Positions 8,432 to 17,420 of a DNA stretch of 64,000 bases are shown here, one piece after another. Position numbers and translations under genes: made by a program. Below the pieces are notes generated by a model. It saw nothing but the letters and a program-made list of their open reading frames with translations, was not told where the DNA came from and ran no database searches. Origin of the DNA: Lysinibacillus sphaericus (lineage in GTDB: Bacteria; Bacillota; Bacilli; Bacillales_A; Planococcaceae). The stretch lies in contig NZ_CP015224.1 in the NCBI RefSeq assembly GCF_001629735.1, positions 1,054,001 through 1,118,000 of the forward strand, written 5' to 3'. Each line of letters opens with the position of its first letter. Within the stretch, counting starts at the first letter, position 1.

Positions 8432-9163
8432 TTGTATAGTTTTTTGTCAGCGATTAGTCAATTTATGAGTGAGCCAATCAACCAATTTTTAAATGCCTAT
8501 GAGCATTCAGCTTGGGCTATGGCGCTTCTTTTAGGTCTCATAGGGGCACTAGCTCCCTGCCAAATAACCGGTAATATGAGTGCGATTACATTTTATGGAA
8601 ATAGGACGCTTCAAATGAAAAATAATTGGCAGGATATTCTGTTTTTTATTTTTGGAAAAGTAGTTGTTTTTAGCGGACTTGGTTTTTTAGCATGGTTATT
8701 TGGACAATCGTTTGAAACTAAAATGACATTGTATTTCCCCATTTTTCGTCAGGCCATTGGACCAATTATGATACTGACAGGGCTCGTTTTATTAGGTTTA
8801 TTAAAGCTAAAATTTTTAAATCGCCTATCGAATCTTATTCCTCCTGTTATGAAAGGGGGCAAATTAGGTTCCTTTTTAATGGGGGCTAGTTTCTCTATTG
8901 CCTTTTGTCCAACCATGTTTGTGCTGTTTTTTGTATGGCTAATGCCCATTGTGACAGGCACTTCCTATGGGTTTATCTTACCGAGTATTTTTGGGGTTGC
9001 CACTTCTGTACCACTACTTATCATGCTTCTCTTCATTTATCTTTTCGATGCTAAGCGTCTCATTTTACGAAGAAGCATGAAGATGGGGAGAGTTATTCAA
9101 TTAATGGCAGGCATATTGTTACTATTACTAGGTATAATGGACACCATTACATATTGGGGATAA
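8432..9163 (+). CDS. CcdA/DsbD-family transmembrane thiol protein (first copy)
   Basis: This 243-residue protein has about six membrane helices. Cysteines lie in ALAPCQITGN (first helix after the N-terminal segment) and SIAFCPTMF (fourth), the paired intramembrane cysteines of CcdA/DsbD proteins that pass reducing power across the membrane. It is more distant from classical CcdA than its neighbour. The TTG at 8432 fits AGAGGG 8 nt upstream better than a GTG at 8423. It is followed within 35 bp by a true CcdA and then a multicopper oxidase, so a role in reducing copper-site or extracytoplasmic cysteines is inferred. Confidence 0.72.
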   Translation: MYSFLSAISQFMSEPINQFLNAYEHSAWAMALLLGLIGALAPCQITGNMSAITFYGNRTLQMKNNWQDILFFIFGKVVVFSGLGFLAWLFGQSFETKMTLYFPIFRQAIGPIMILTGLVLLGLLKLKFLNRLSNLIPPVMKGGKLGSFLMGASFSIAFCPTMFVLFFVWLMPIVTGTSYGFILPSIFGVATSVPLLIMLLFIYLFDAKRLILRRSMKMGRVIQLMAGILLLLLGIMDTITYWG

Positions 9164-9194
9164 CTTAACTTGTAAGATGTAAGGAGCGAACAAA

Positions 9195-9905
9195 ATGAAT
9201 CCAGATATGAATCTTTTTTTAGCCTTTGGCGCAGGGTTTTTAAACTTTATTTCGCCTTGCACCTTACCGCTCTATCCAGCTTTTATTTCTTATATTACAG
9301 GAATGTCATTGGATGAGCTTCAGGGAGACAATAAAAAATTAAGAACGATTGGTATGTTGCATACACTATTCTTTTTAATTGGATTTTCTGTGATTTTTAT
9401 TTTCTTAGGCTATGGCTCATCTGTTGTGGGGTGGTTTTTCTTCCAGTACCAAGATGTTTTGCGACAGGTTGGGGCTATATTAATTGTGCTGTTTGGTTTA
9501 ATTATTATAGGTGCTTTATCCCCGAAATTTTTAATGCAAGAAAAACGTCTTTCCTTTAAAAATCGTCCCACAGGCTATTTGGGCTCTTTTTTTATTGGTC
9601 TTGCCTTTGCAGCGGGCTGGACGCCCTGTACAGGCCCAATTACGGGGGCAGTTTTTATGATGGCTTCCCAGCATCCAGGGATGGGTATGTTTTACATGAT
9701 CGCCTATGTGTTAGGGTTCGCCATCCCATTTTTCCTTCTATCACAATTTGTCACGAAATTCGCATGGATACGAAAGTATAGTCACATGATCACAAAAGTG
9801 GGTGGCTATTTTATGATTGTGCTAGGCATTATTCTATTTTTCGATGGTTTAACAAGAATCATCATTTGGCTAAGCCCCTTGTTCGATGGTTTTTCAGGAT
9901 TTTAA
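9195..9905 (+). CDS. ccdA: Cytochrome c biogenesis protein CcdA
   Basis: The 236-residue, six-helix membrane protein moves electrons from cytoplasmic thioredoxin to extracytoplasmic thiol-disulfide proteins. The hallmark motifs are FISPCTLPLYPAFISYITGMS near residues 18-38 and AGWTPCTGPITGAVF near 152-166, with both intramembrane cysteines present. A ribosome site AAGGAG lies upstream of ATG 9195. The gap to the preceding CcdA-like gene is 31 bp. Cytochrome c maturation is the classical role; the multicopper oxidase next door suggests a copper-related use here. Confidence 0.88.
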   Translation: MNPDMNLFLAFGAGFLNFISPCTLPLYPAFISYITGMSLDELQGDNKKLRTIGMLHTLFFLIGFSVIFIFLGYGSSVVGWFFFQYQDVLRQVGAILIVLFGLIIIGALSPKFLMQEKRLSFKNRPTGYLGSFFIGLAFAAGWTPCTGPITGAVFMMASQHPGMGMFYMIAYVLGFAIPFFLLSQFVTKFAWIRKYSHMITKVGGYFMIVLGIILFFDGLTRIIIWLSPLFDGFSGF

Positions 9906-9972
9906 CGACCTTCATCATTTCTCCATACTTCTTTGTTACATTCGTTTTGTTGTAACAAAAGGAGGAAAATAG

Positions 9973-11454
9973 ATGAAATCTAAAGTATGGTTTTCATTAC
10001 TGACGCTATTGATTTTACTAATAGGCGGGTGTAGTACTAGTAAAACAGCTGACGAATTATCTACTAAACCAATGAACAAGGCTCATGAGGGAATGGATAG
10101 GACAAATGGTCATATGAGTCATACAAATCCCTTACAGCTTGCACCTTCTACAGGAGAAAATGAGTTGGTCATCCCACCTTTACTAGAACCAGATGGAGAT
10201 AATCCAGCTCACTATTCAATTGTCGCACAAGAAGGGACAACAGAGTTTTATCAAGGGGTTCAAACAGAAACCTATGGCTATAACGGGTCCTTTTTAGGGC
10301 CGGTGATACGGATTCAATCGGGACAAACTGTGCAATTTTCAACAACAAATGAAATGAGCAAAGAGACAACATTTCATTGGCATGGTTTAGAAATACCAGG
10401 TGAGGGGGATGGTGGCCCTCATGAACGAATAGAACCTGGTCAATCGAAGCAGCTGACTTTTAATATCCGCCAGCAAGCAGCTACTTTGTGGTTTCATCCT
10501 CACCCAGAAGGACAGACGGCTGAGCAGGTATATAAAGGACTAGCTGGGCTCATTTATGTGGAGGATGAAAATTCACAGCGTTTAGGATTACCTCATGAAT
10601 ATGGCGTGAATGATATTCCGTTAATCTTTCAGGACCGCCAGTTTGATGATCAACAGCAATTGAACTACCAGCAATTCAAAAATAATGATGGGACAATTGG
10701 TGATACATTACTCATCAATGGTACGCTCAATCCGAAGCTTCATGTCCGCCAAGAGCCTGTTCGACTTCGATTAGTGAACGGCTCCAATGCTCGGAATTTC
10801 ACTTTTAAGCTTAGTACAAATGAGAATTTTCAACAAATCGCCACAGATGGAGGATTTTTAAATAGCCCTGTTCCACTAAATAAACTGACCTTAACACCAG
10901 GTGAACGTGCTGAAATTATCATCGATTTTTCCAAGCTACGTTCTTCCAATGATTTATCATTGATAAATGAAGAAGGTGTAGTCCTGTTACCGTTTACGAT
11001 CACAAATGAACGCACTACTCCACAGAAGATGCAGGATGTATTTAATCAATTCTCTACAACTAGTGAAGAACAACAATTACCTGTATCTAAACGTATAGAG
11101 CTATTTGGTATGGGGACGATGGTAACGATTAATGGCAAGCAATTTGATAAGAATAGAATTGATTTTGTTCAACAGCAGGGAGTGACAGAAATTTGGGAAA
11201 TTTACAATAAACCTGATATGATGGGAGGCATGACCCATCCGTTTCATATACACGGCACGCAATTTAAAATTGTATCCATTAATGGTCAGGCGCCACCGCC
11301 CAATGAACAGGGCTGGAAGGATACGGTGTCCATTGAACCAGGTGAGTCAGTTAAATTAGCAGTGAAGTTTCAAGATAAGGGCATCTATATGTTCCATTGT
11401 CATTTATTGGAGCATGAAGATAATGGTATGATGGGACAAGTAAAGGTAGAATAG
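9973..11454 (+). CDS. Multicopper oxidase, lipoprotein
   Basis: A membrane-anchored extracytoplasmic copper enzyme of the laccase/CueO/CotA class. The signal peptide ends in a lipobox (LIGGC, Cys near residue 20), followed by a Met/His-rich stretch (HEGMDRTNGHMSH) typical of copper-handling oxidases. All four copper-binding motifs are present: HWHG at 135-138, WFHPH near 173-177, HPFHIHG at 422-428 and HCHLLEHEDNGMM at 475-487, giving complete T1 and T2/T3 sites. Length 493 is normal. Likely roles are Cu(I) oxidation and copper tolerance or Mn/phenol oxidation. AAAGGAGG precedes ATG 9973. Confidence 0.88.
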   Translation: MKSKVWFSLLTLLILLIGGCSTSKTADELSTKPMNKAHEGMDRTNGHMSHTNPLQLAPSTGENELVIPPLLEPDGDNPAHYSIVAQEGTTEFYQGVQTETYGYNGSFLGPVIRIQSGQTVQFSTTNEMSKETTFHWHGLEIPGEGDGGPHERIEPGQSKQLTFNIRQQAATLWFHPHPEGQTAEQVYKGLAGLIYVEDENSQRLGLPHEYGVNDIPLIFQDRQFDDQQQLNYQQFKNNDGTIGDTLLINGTLNPKLHVRQEPVRLRLVNGSNARNFTFKLSTNENFQQIATDGGFLNSPVPLNKLTLTPGERAEIIIDFSKLRSSNDLSLINEEGVVLLPFTITNERTTPQKMQDVFNQFSTTSEEQQLPVSKRIELFGMGTMVTINGKQFDKNRIDFVQQQGVTEIWEIYNKPDMMGGMTHPFHIHGTQFKIVSINGQAPPPNEQGWKDTVSIEPGESVKLAVKFQDKGIYMFHCHLLEHEDNGMMGQVKVE

Positions 11455-11470
11455 AAATTTTTGGTGGATA

Positions 11471-11503
11471 AAAAGGTAGCTGATTTTTAATCAGCTACCT
11501 TTT
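11471..11503. terminator. Bidirectional terminator
   Basis: AAAAGGTAGCTGA pairs with TCAGCTACCTTTT around a short T-rich loop, between the convergent multicopper oxidase and nhaC genes. Confidence 0.85.
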
Positions 11504-11504
11504 G

Positions 11505-12887
11505 TTATTGCTCAAGCTTTGTTAATGTTTTGCCACTCCAGCCAAAAATAACGGTTAGAATCGGGCCGAGTAAACAGAAGAAGGTGAAAGGTAGATAATC
11601 CAGTGTGGAAATTCCGAGGACACTTGTGATGAAAATACCACAGACACTCCAAGGGACAAGTGGATTGACAACCGTTCCAGCATCCTCCATGACACGAGAT
11701 AGGTTTTTAGGAGCTAGGCCAACCTTCGCAAATTGAGCTTTAAATGCTTCACCAGTTAACAGGATAGATAAATACTGCTCACCGATTAATGTATTGATGC
11801 CAATGCCAGTAATCGCCGCGCCTGTAATAACTGAGCCAGCACTTTTTAATAAGCTTTCAACCTTGGCTAAAATACTTTGTATGATACCAAGTGTGAATAA
11901 GAGGCCACCCATTGTTAAGGCCAGTAGTACAAGTGCAATTGTAAATAGCATGCTATTCATGCCACCGCGTGTCAGTAAGGCATCTACATCCTTATTACCA
12001 GAGTGAGAGACATAGCCATCAAATAAAATTTTGAAGACGTCTGAAGCAGGTAGGGGGTCCAGTGTATAAGATAGACCCACTCCAAGAATTGAGACAACCG
12101 CTAATGTAATAACGGCAGGAGCTTTATAGAATGTCATAATAACAAGGACAACTATTGGCAATAATGTATACCAATGAATAAGTCCTGTAGACAGCAATCC
12201 TTCTTTAAATTGCTCAACCGTATCAAAAGATGTTGCTTCACCTGTTGGTGATAAAATGGCGTATAGTACGAATGAAATCAGGAAAGCAGGGATTGTTGTC
12301 CAGCCCATATTTTTAATATGTTCAAATAGATCTACACCGACTGTTCCTGAAGCAAGATTGGTTGTATCGGATAAGGGTGACATTTTATCACCAAAAAAGG
12401 CGCCAGAAACAATTGCACCAGCAGTTATTGTTAACGAAATGTCCATGGCACCTGCGATACCCATAAATGCCACACCGACAGTTGCCACGGTTGTTAACGA
12501 ACTACCAACAGAAATACCTACAATGCTACAAATTAAAAAAACGATGGCAAAGAAAAAGTTTGGTGAAACGGTCAAAAAACCATAGTAGATGAGCGTTGGG
12601 ATTGTTCCACCCATAATCCAGCTCGAAATTAAAATACCAATAAAGAAGAAAATGAAAACAGCGCCCAATCCAGCACTAGCACCAGCAATCATCCCACCTT
12701 CTAAATCGCGAAAGGAAACTCTTTTTAACAATCCATAGGCTAGTAAAAGTGAAATAACCAGAAATATTGGGATATGGGGTGTTGCTTTTAAATACCCAAT
12801 ACTAAAAGCCATTGTGGCAATAATTAAAAGTATAACGAAGCTTGCCTCAATAAATCGAGGGTTGCTTTTAGCTTCAATTCGAAACAT
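11505..12887 (-). CDS. nhaC: Na+/H+ antiporter NhaC
   Basis: The 460-residue protein has about twelve membrane segments and belongs to the NhaC family, which exchanges internal Na+ for external H+ (some members exchange malate/lactate with Na+). Family marks are the GDKMSPLSDTTNLASG segment near residue 170 and a late LVPWSVCGIF segment. TAACCTCC upstream of the start (12889-12897) is the reverse complement of a strong ribosome site. It is a single-gene transcript running against the multicopper oxidase. Ion specificity cannot be told from sequence alone. Confidence 0.88.
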   Translation of the reverse strand: MFRIEAKSNPRFIEASFVILLIIATMAFSIGYLKATPHIPIFLVISLLLAYGLLKRVSFRDLEGGMIAGASAGLGAVFIFFFIGILISSWIMGGTIPTLIYYGFLTVSPNFFFAIVFLICSIVGISVGSSLTTVATVGVAFMGIAGAMDISLTITAGAIVSGAFFGDKMSPLSDTTNLASGTVGVDLFEHIKNMGWTTIPAFLISFVLYAILSPTGEATSFDTVEQFKEGLLSTGLIHWYTLLPIVVLVIMTFYKAPAVITLAVVSILGVGLSYTLDPLPASDVFKILFDGYVSHSGNKDVDALLTRGGMNSMLFTIALVLLALTMGGLLFTLGIIQSILAKVESLLKSAGSVITGAAITGIGINTLIGEQYLSILLTGEAFKAQFAKVGLAPKNLSRVMEDAGTVVNPLVPWSVCGIFITSVLGISTLDYLPFTFFCLLGPILTVIFGWSGKTLTKLEQ

Positions 12888-13133
12888 ATGTAACCTCCTA
12901 CTAAATACTTCTTCGCTTCAATGCGGTGAAGCCCAAAAGTATTATAGCACGCTAATATTTTTTGTCAATTGACAGAAAATTGAAGAATTCCTTTAAGTTA
13001 TACAAAATTGTTGTTTTTTATTTTATGTATAAGCAACAACGAGGACGAGCATAACAAATAGGAAAGGTTACATGTTTCGACATTCTTTAGGTAAAAAATA
13101 ACAGAGGAATATTTATTTAGAATGTAAATCTTG

Positions 13134-13150
13134 TTTACAATTCCTTAACA
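13134..13150 (+). promoter_or_regulatory. PhoP-box-like repeat pair upstream of the PiT genes
   Basis: TTTACA (13134-13139) and TTAACA (13145-13150) are spaced by 5 bp, giving the 11-bp periodicity of Bacillus PhoP boxes (TT[A/T/C]ACA repeats). Only two clear repeats are seen, and they lie ~280 bp before the DUF47 start, far for direct control. The remaining part of the 540-bp gap 12888-13426 is AT-rich, with a TATGAT (13380-13385) as a possible -10. Confidence 0.3.
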
Positions 13151-13426
13151 TTTCAAGTGGTAAACAAATAGAAGGGAAAAAGTAAATTTCAAGTATTTTT
13201 ATAAAAATAACAGAAAAAATGCTCATATTTAAAGAAAAATAGTGATTTTTATTATTTGATTTCCAACGTTTTCAACTTGGAAACTGCCCTGAAAATAAAT
13301 GTGGCAAATTTTATATTACAGTTTTGTAAAATCAACACGTAAGTGTTTAAAATTTTGTAGAATTGTGTAAATGTTTTGTTATGATGGTTCAGATATTGAT
13401 AATTTTTATTTTACAGGAGGAACAAG

Positions 13427-14047
13427 ATGTTCAACTCAAACAAGCAAGATCCTTTTTTTCAGTCCTTATTAAAAATCGCTAAAAATGTGAATGAGGGAAT
13501 TTATTATGCTCATAATGCCCATATTCAAGATATAGATGCGTTAAAAGAAATTGCCGATACAATGAAAGAATATGAAACAAGCGGCGATAAATTAATTCAT
13601 GAGCTCATCGTTATGCTTAATAAATCATTTATGACACCAATTGAGCGAGAAGATATTTTAGCTTTAGCGAATAAATTGGATGATGTGATTGATGGAATGG
13701 AAGGCTGTATTGCCCACTTCAATATGTACAATTTAACGGAAGTAACGGAGCCAATGCGTCAATTCCTAACATATATTTCGAAGAGTACAGATGAAATGGT
13801 ACAAGCCATGGAGCTATTAAATAATAAAAAGCTTGTTGAGATGCGTAAACATGCTATTCAAATTAAAGATAACGAACGTGAATGTGATGAAATCTTCCGT
13901 TCCTCAATGAAGCAGTTATTTATTCAAGAAAAAGATCCAATGCGCCTCATTGTTTTCAAGGATATTTATGAGCAATTCGAGGATATTGCTGATAGCTGCC
14001 AAACAGTGGCAAACACAATTGAAACAATAATTATGCGTAACGCATAA
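13427..14047 (+). CDS. DUF47 (PhoU-like) PiT accessory protein
   Basis: The 206-residue all-helical cytoplasmic protein is of the DUF47/TIGR00153 family, related to PhoU. It is typically encoded next to PiT phosphate transporters and thought to modulate them. Characteristic acidic/helical segments include KEYETSGDKLIHEL near 48-61 and LANKLDDVIDGMEG near 85-98. AGGAGGAAC precedes the ATG by a normal distance. The downstream PiT gene begins 15 bp after its stop, so they form a two-gene operon. Confidence 0.88.
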   Translation: MFNSNKQDPFFQSLLKIAKNVNEGIYYAHNAHIQDIDALKEIADTMKEYETSGDKLIHELIVMLNKSFMTPIEREDILALANKLDDVIDGMEGCIAHFNMYNLTEVTEPMRQFLTYISKSTDEMVQAMELLNNKKLVEMRKHAIQIKDNERECDEIFRSSMKQLFIQEKDPMRLIVFKDIYEQFEDIADSCQTVANTIETIIMRNA

Positions 14048-14062
14048 GATGGAGTGTAACAA

Positions 14063-15079
14063 ATGGATACAATATTACTCATTACCATATTAGTCGTTAT
14101 ATTTGCATTAGTATTCGACTTTATAAATGGCTTCCATGATACAGCGAATGCTATTGCAACATCTGTATCAACCCGTGCGTTAAAACCACGTACAGCGGTT
14201 TACATGGCTGCAGTTATGAACTTCGTCGGAGCCATTACATTTGTTGGAGTAGCAAAAGCCTTAACAAAAGACATTGTGGACCCGTTTAGCTTAAATGCTT
14301 TTGATGGCGATATCACGGGTTCTGTCGTTATTTTAGCAGCTCTATTATCTGCTATCACATGGAATTTACTTACATGGTATTTTGGAATTCCGTCAAGTTC
14401 TTCCCATACATTAATTGGGTCAGTAGCAGGTGCCGCTATTGCAGCAGCAGGATTCAATATTTTGAACTATGCAGGGTTTATTAAAATTTTACAAGCACTG
14501 ATTTTCTCACCATTATTAGCATTTGCCGCTGGTTTCCTAATGATGACCCTATTGAAGGTCATCTTTAAAGATATGAATTTATACCGTACAAATAAAGGCT
14601 TCCGTACCATGCAAATCGGGACAGCTGCCCTACAATCATTTACACATGGAACGAACGATGCGCAAAAAGCAATGGGGATTATAACACTTGCTTTAATCGC
14701 AGGAGGATTACACACAGGTGACGATATCCCTTTCTGGGTGCGCTTTGCAGCAGCTACAGCAATGGGTCTTGGTACCTCAGTAGGTGGATATAAAATCATC
14801 AAAACGGTGGGCGGTAAAATTATGAAGATTCGCCCAGTGAATGGCGTCGCAGCCGACTTAGCATCGGCTTCCATTATCTTTGGTGCGACATTAATTCACT
14901 TACCGGTATCCACAACACATGTTATTTCTTCATCTATCATGGGTGTAGGAACAGCACATCGTGTCAAAGGCGTTAAATGGGGAATGGCCCGTAAAATCGT
15001 AACAACTTGGGTCATCACTATGCCAATCTCTGCAGTAATGGCAGCATTAATTTACTATATTTTAAGTTTATTTTTCTAG
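14063..15079 (+). CDS. pit: PiT-family inorganic phosphate transporter
   Basis: The 338-residue membrane protein couples low-affinity phosphate (metal-phosphate) uptake to cation flux. Two inverted PiT repeats are visible: FINGFHDTANAIATSVSTRAL near 15-35 and SFTHGTNDAQKAMGI near 192-206. FGIPSSSSHTLIGS near 110-123 and LPVSTTHVISSS near 280-291 complete the signature. Length is normal for the bacterial short form. It is co-transcribed with the DUF47 gene and followed by a strong terminator. Confidence 0.92.
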   Translation: MDTILLITILVVIFALVFDFINGFHDTANAIATSVSTRALKPRTAVYMAAVMNFVGAITFVGVAKALTKDIVDPFSLNAFDGDITGSVVILAALLSAITWNLLTWYFGIPSSSSHTLIGSVAGAAIAAAGFNILNYAGFIKILQALIFSPLLAFAAGFLMMTLLKVIFKDMNLYRTNKGFRTMQIGTAALQSFTHGTNDAQKAMGIITLALIAGGLHTGDDIPFWVRFAAATAMGLGTSVGGYKIIKTVGGKIMKIRPVNGVAADLASASIIFGATLIHLPVSTTHVISSSIMGVGTAHRVKGVKWGMARKIVTTWVITMPISAVMAALIYYILSLFF

Positions 15080-15090
15080 TTTGACGAGGA

Positions 15091-15121
15091 GAATGCACAA
15101 CGACTGTGCATTCTTTTTTTG
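15091..15121 (+). terminator. Rho-independent terminator
   Basis: GAATGCACA pairs with TGTGCATTC around a 5-nt loop, followed by eight T residues. Confidence 0.9.
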
Positions 15122-15273
15122 TTTTGGGAAGAAGGATAGCTCCGCATAGTAGAAATGGACAATCCTAATCATTTGTGCAAAATAAGAATTCGTTCTAAGT
15201 TAATTATAAAGAAAGTGTAAAGTTCAGGGAAAATCACTTTTTCCGTAGTAAGGTTTAAGCAGGAGGAGAACTG

Positions 15274-15972
15274 ATGAAGGTAAAGTTATTACTGATTGAG
15301 GATGATGCTGCAATTGGTCGCATTGTCAAAGATACGCTGGAGCAAGAGGGCTATCAAGTGACGTGGGCAACTACGGGTCTTGAAGGGCTGGAAGATTTTC
15401 AGAAGCAACCATTTGATTTAGTGTTAGTTGACTGGATGCTACCAGAAATGGATGGTCTTACGGTTTGTCAAAATATACGCTGGGAAAGTGATGTCCCCAT
15501 CCTCATGATGAGTGCTCGTAAGGAAGAAGCGGATAAAGTGGAGGGCTTGCAAGGAGCGGATGATTATATCGCGAAACCGTTTAGTTTGGAGGAATTAAAG
15601 GCTCGTGTGGCATCGCATCTTAGACGCTGGAGACGCTATAACAAGCAAGACGAAGTAGAAGAGCAAACTGCCTATGCAAATGGATTAATCATTGATTGGA
15701 AACGGGAAATAGTGAGCATTAATGAGCAAGAAATCGCATTAACCCAAAAAGAATTTGCTCTTGTCAAGCTACTAGCAAAAAATCCGAGTCAAACCTTTAC
15801 GAAGAAGGAACTGTATCAGTATATTTGGCAGCAGGCAACGTTAGAGGACACTCATACTGTTACAGTACATATTAAGGCACTAAGAGAAAAGCTAAAAGAT
15901 TCAGTGAAACATCCATATTTTATTCAAACTGTATGGGGCAAGGGTTATCGTTTTATTGGTGAACCGCTATGA
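15274..15972 (+). CDS. Two-component response regulator, OmpR/PhoB family
   Basis: The 232-residue regulator has an N-terminal receiver domain (acidic pair EDD at 8-10, phospho-acceptor Asp near 53 in LVDWMLPEMDG, conserved Lys in IAKPF near 100). Its C-terminal winged-helix DNA-binding domain contains LTQKEFALVKLLAKNP and ends in WGKGYRF. AGGAGGAG precedes the ATG. The stop overlaps the kinase start (ATGA). It probably autoregulates this four-gene operon. The stimulus is not evident. Confidence 0.92.
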   Translation: MKVKLLLIEDDAAIGRIVKDTLEQEGYQVTWATTGLEGLEDFQKQPFDLVLVDWMLPEMDGLTVCQNIRWESDVPILMMSARKEEADKVEGLQGADDYIAKPFSLEELKARVASHLRRWRRYNKQDEVEEQTAYANGLIIDWKREIVSINEQEIALTQKEFALVKLLAKNPSQTFTKKELYQYIWQQATLEDTHTVTVHIKALREKLKDSVKHPYFIQTVWGKGYRFIGEPL

Positions 15973-17420
15973 AAATAAAATCTTGGTTACTTATCACTTT
16001 TTTTATTGTTATGGTGTTGCCCATATCTGGTGCTTATAGTCTGTATGTGTGGATAAATGCTTATTATCAGGATAAAAATGTTGCGGAATACTTTGACAAG
16101 TGGACAGAACTAAATCAGGTAAAAGCAATCGTTGACAATCCAGCACTATATCAAAAACAGGCAAATTTAGAAGAGATAGAAGAGCTGACCAATGAGCAGT
16201 TGGCGATTACACTTTACACGAAATCTGGTTTTGTCTTATATTCCTCTAACCCGTTAAAATCGGGCTATGTATGGAAGGAGCGCATGTTTAAAGGTTTATA
16301 TGAGTTACAACAATCATACAACGCCTTTACCTACAAGGAACCAGTATATCGCAATGGGGACTTGTTAGGCATCTATGAAATTCAATTAATAAGAACTGAT
16401 TGGGTGAAAGGCGTGGAGAAGCGTTCATGGCTTGTCATTACAGGCTCTATCTTGCTGTTTCTAGTGATTTATATAGGGGTCATTTTGTTACTTAATCGAA
16501 AACTTAATCGACCATTACGAGAATTGATGCATCAAATGCGGAATTTTGCCAAAGGTGAGCATATAGAATCTAATTTAAGTACAAGGAAAGATGAGATTGG
16601 TTCACTCGCTCAAACATTTGTGGCGATGCAACATGAAATTGAAAAGACCCGAGCTTCCTTAAAAGTAGAACAACAGCAAAAGGAAATGATGATTGCAAGT
16701 ATCTCCCACGATTTAAAAACGCCTCTTACGGCTATTCAAGCCTATGCGGAATCCTTACTAAACAATGGCTTATCACAACAGCAGCAAGCAGACTATCAGC
16801 GGGTTATCATCACGAAGGCTGATCGAATGAAGCATATGCTAGAAGATTTATTAATGTTTACATTACTCCAATCTACGAGCTATGAATTAGAGCTGGTAGA
16901 CGTAGATGGGGAAGAATTTTTTGAGATGGCTTTGTCAGACTATGAACCGTTATGTGAGGAACAGGGGTTTACATTAGAAGTGTTCTGTGATGTAGATGGG
17001 CTATATGCTGTGCATCCTAAACAACTTCAACGTGTAATTGATAATTTATTGAGCAATGCTTGGCGCTATGGTGAGATCGGCACATCTATTGGTTTAGCAG
17101 CGGTTAAAGCTGGAAGTGTTCCGGAATGGGGGTTTGATTTCCTTAAGCCGGCTTTGACGAAGCAAGAGGGTATGTATATGATTGTGCAAAATAGCGGACA
17201 GGGCTTGCCACAAAAGGACATTGTAAAATTATTCGAGCCCATGTATCAAGCGGACCATGCCAGATCAAAGGCTGGAGAACGAGGCACGGGACTTGGCTTA
17301 AATATTACGAAACAAATTATTGAAAAACATGGTGGTACGGTAGAGCTGCTTTCTAGTGAGAACATTGGAACAGCTGTTGTCTGCTGGCTTCCACCTAATA
17401 AAGGAGTAGACGAACTATGA
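15969..17420 (+). CDS. Sensor histidine kinase
   Basis: The 483-residue membrane kinase has a first transmembrane helix at about 5-27, an extracytoplasmic sensor region (about 28-152) and a second helix at about 155-177. These are followed by a HAMP linker, the H box with His247 in SISHDLKTPLTAI, the N box NLLSNAWRYG near 362, and the G boxes with GTGLGLNITKQI. All catalytic elements are intact. It overlaps both neighbours by ATGA junctions, so it forms one signalling unit with the regulator and the lipoprotein that follows. The sensor region has no recognised ligand domain. Confidence 0.92.
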   Translation: MKIKSWLLITFFIVMVLPISGAYSLYVWINAYYQDKNVAEYFDKWTELNQVKAIVDNPALYQKQANLEEIEELTNEQLAITLYTKSGFVLYSSNPLKSGYVWKERMFKGLYELQQSYNAFTYKEPVYRNGDLLGIYEIQLIRTDWVKGVEKRSWLVITGSILLFLVIYIGVILLLNRKLNRPLRELMHQMRNFAKGEHIESNLSTRKDEIGSLAQTFVAMQHEIEKTRASLKVEQQQKEMMIASISHDLKTPLTAIQAYAESLLNNGLSQQQQADYQRVIITKADRMKHMLEDLLMFTLLQSTSYELELVDVDGEEFFEMALSDYEPLCEEQGFTLEVFCDVDGLYAVHPKQLQRVIDNLLSNAWRYGEIGTSIGLAAVKAGSVPEWGFDFLKPALTKQEGMYMIVQNSGQGLPQKDIVKLFEPMYQADHARSKAGERGTGLGLNITKQIIEKHGGTVELLSSENIGTAVVCWLPPNKGVDEL

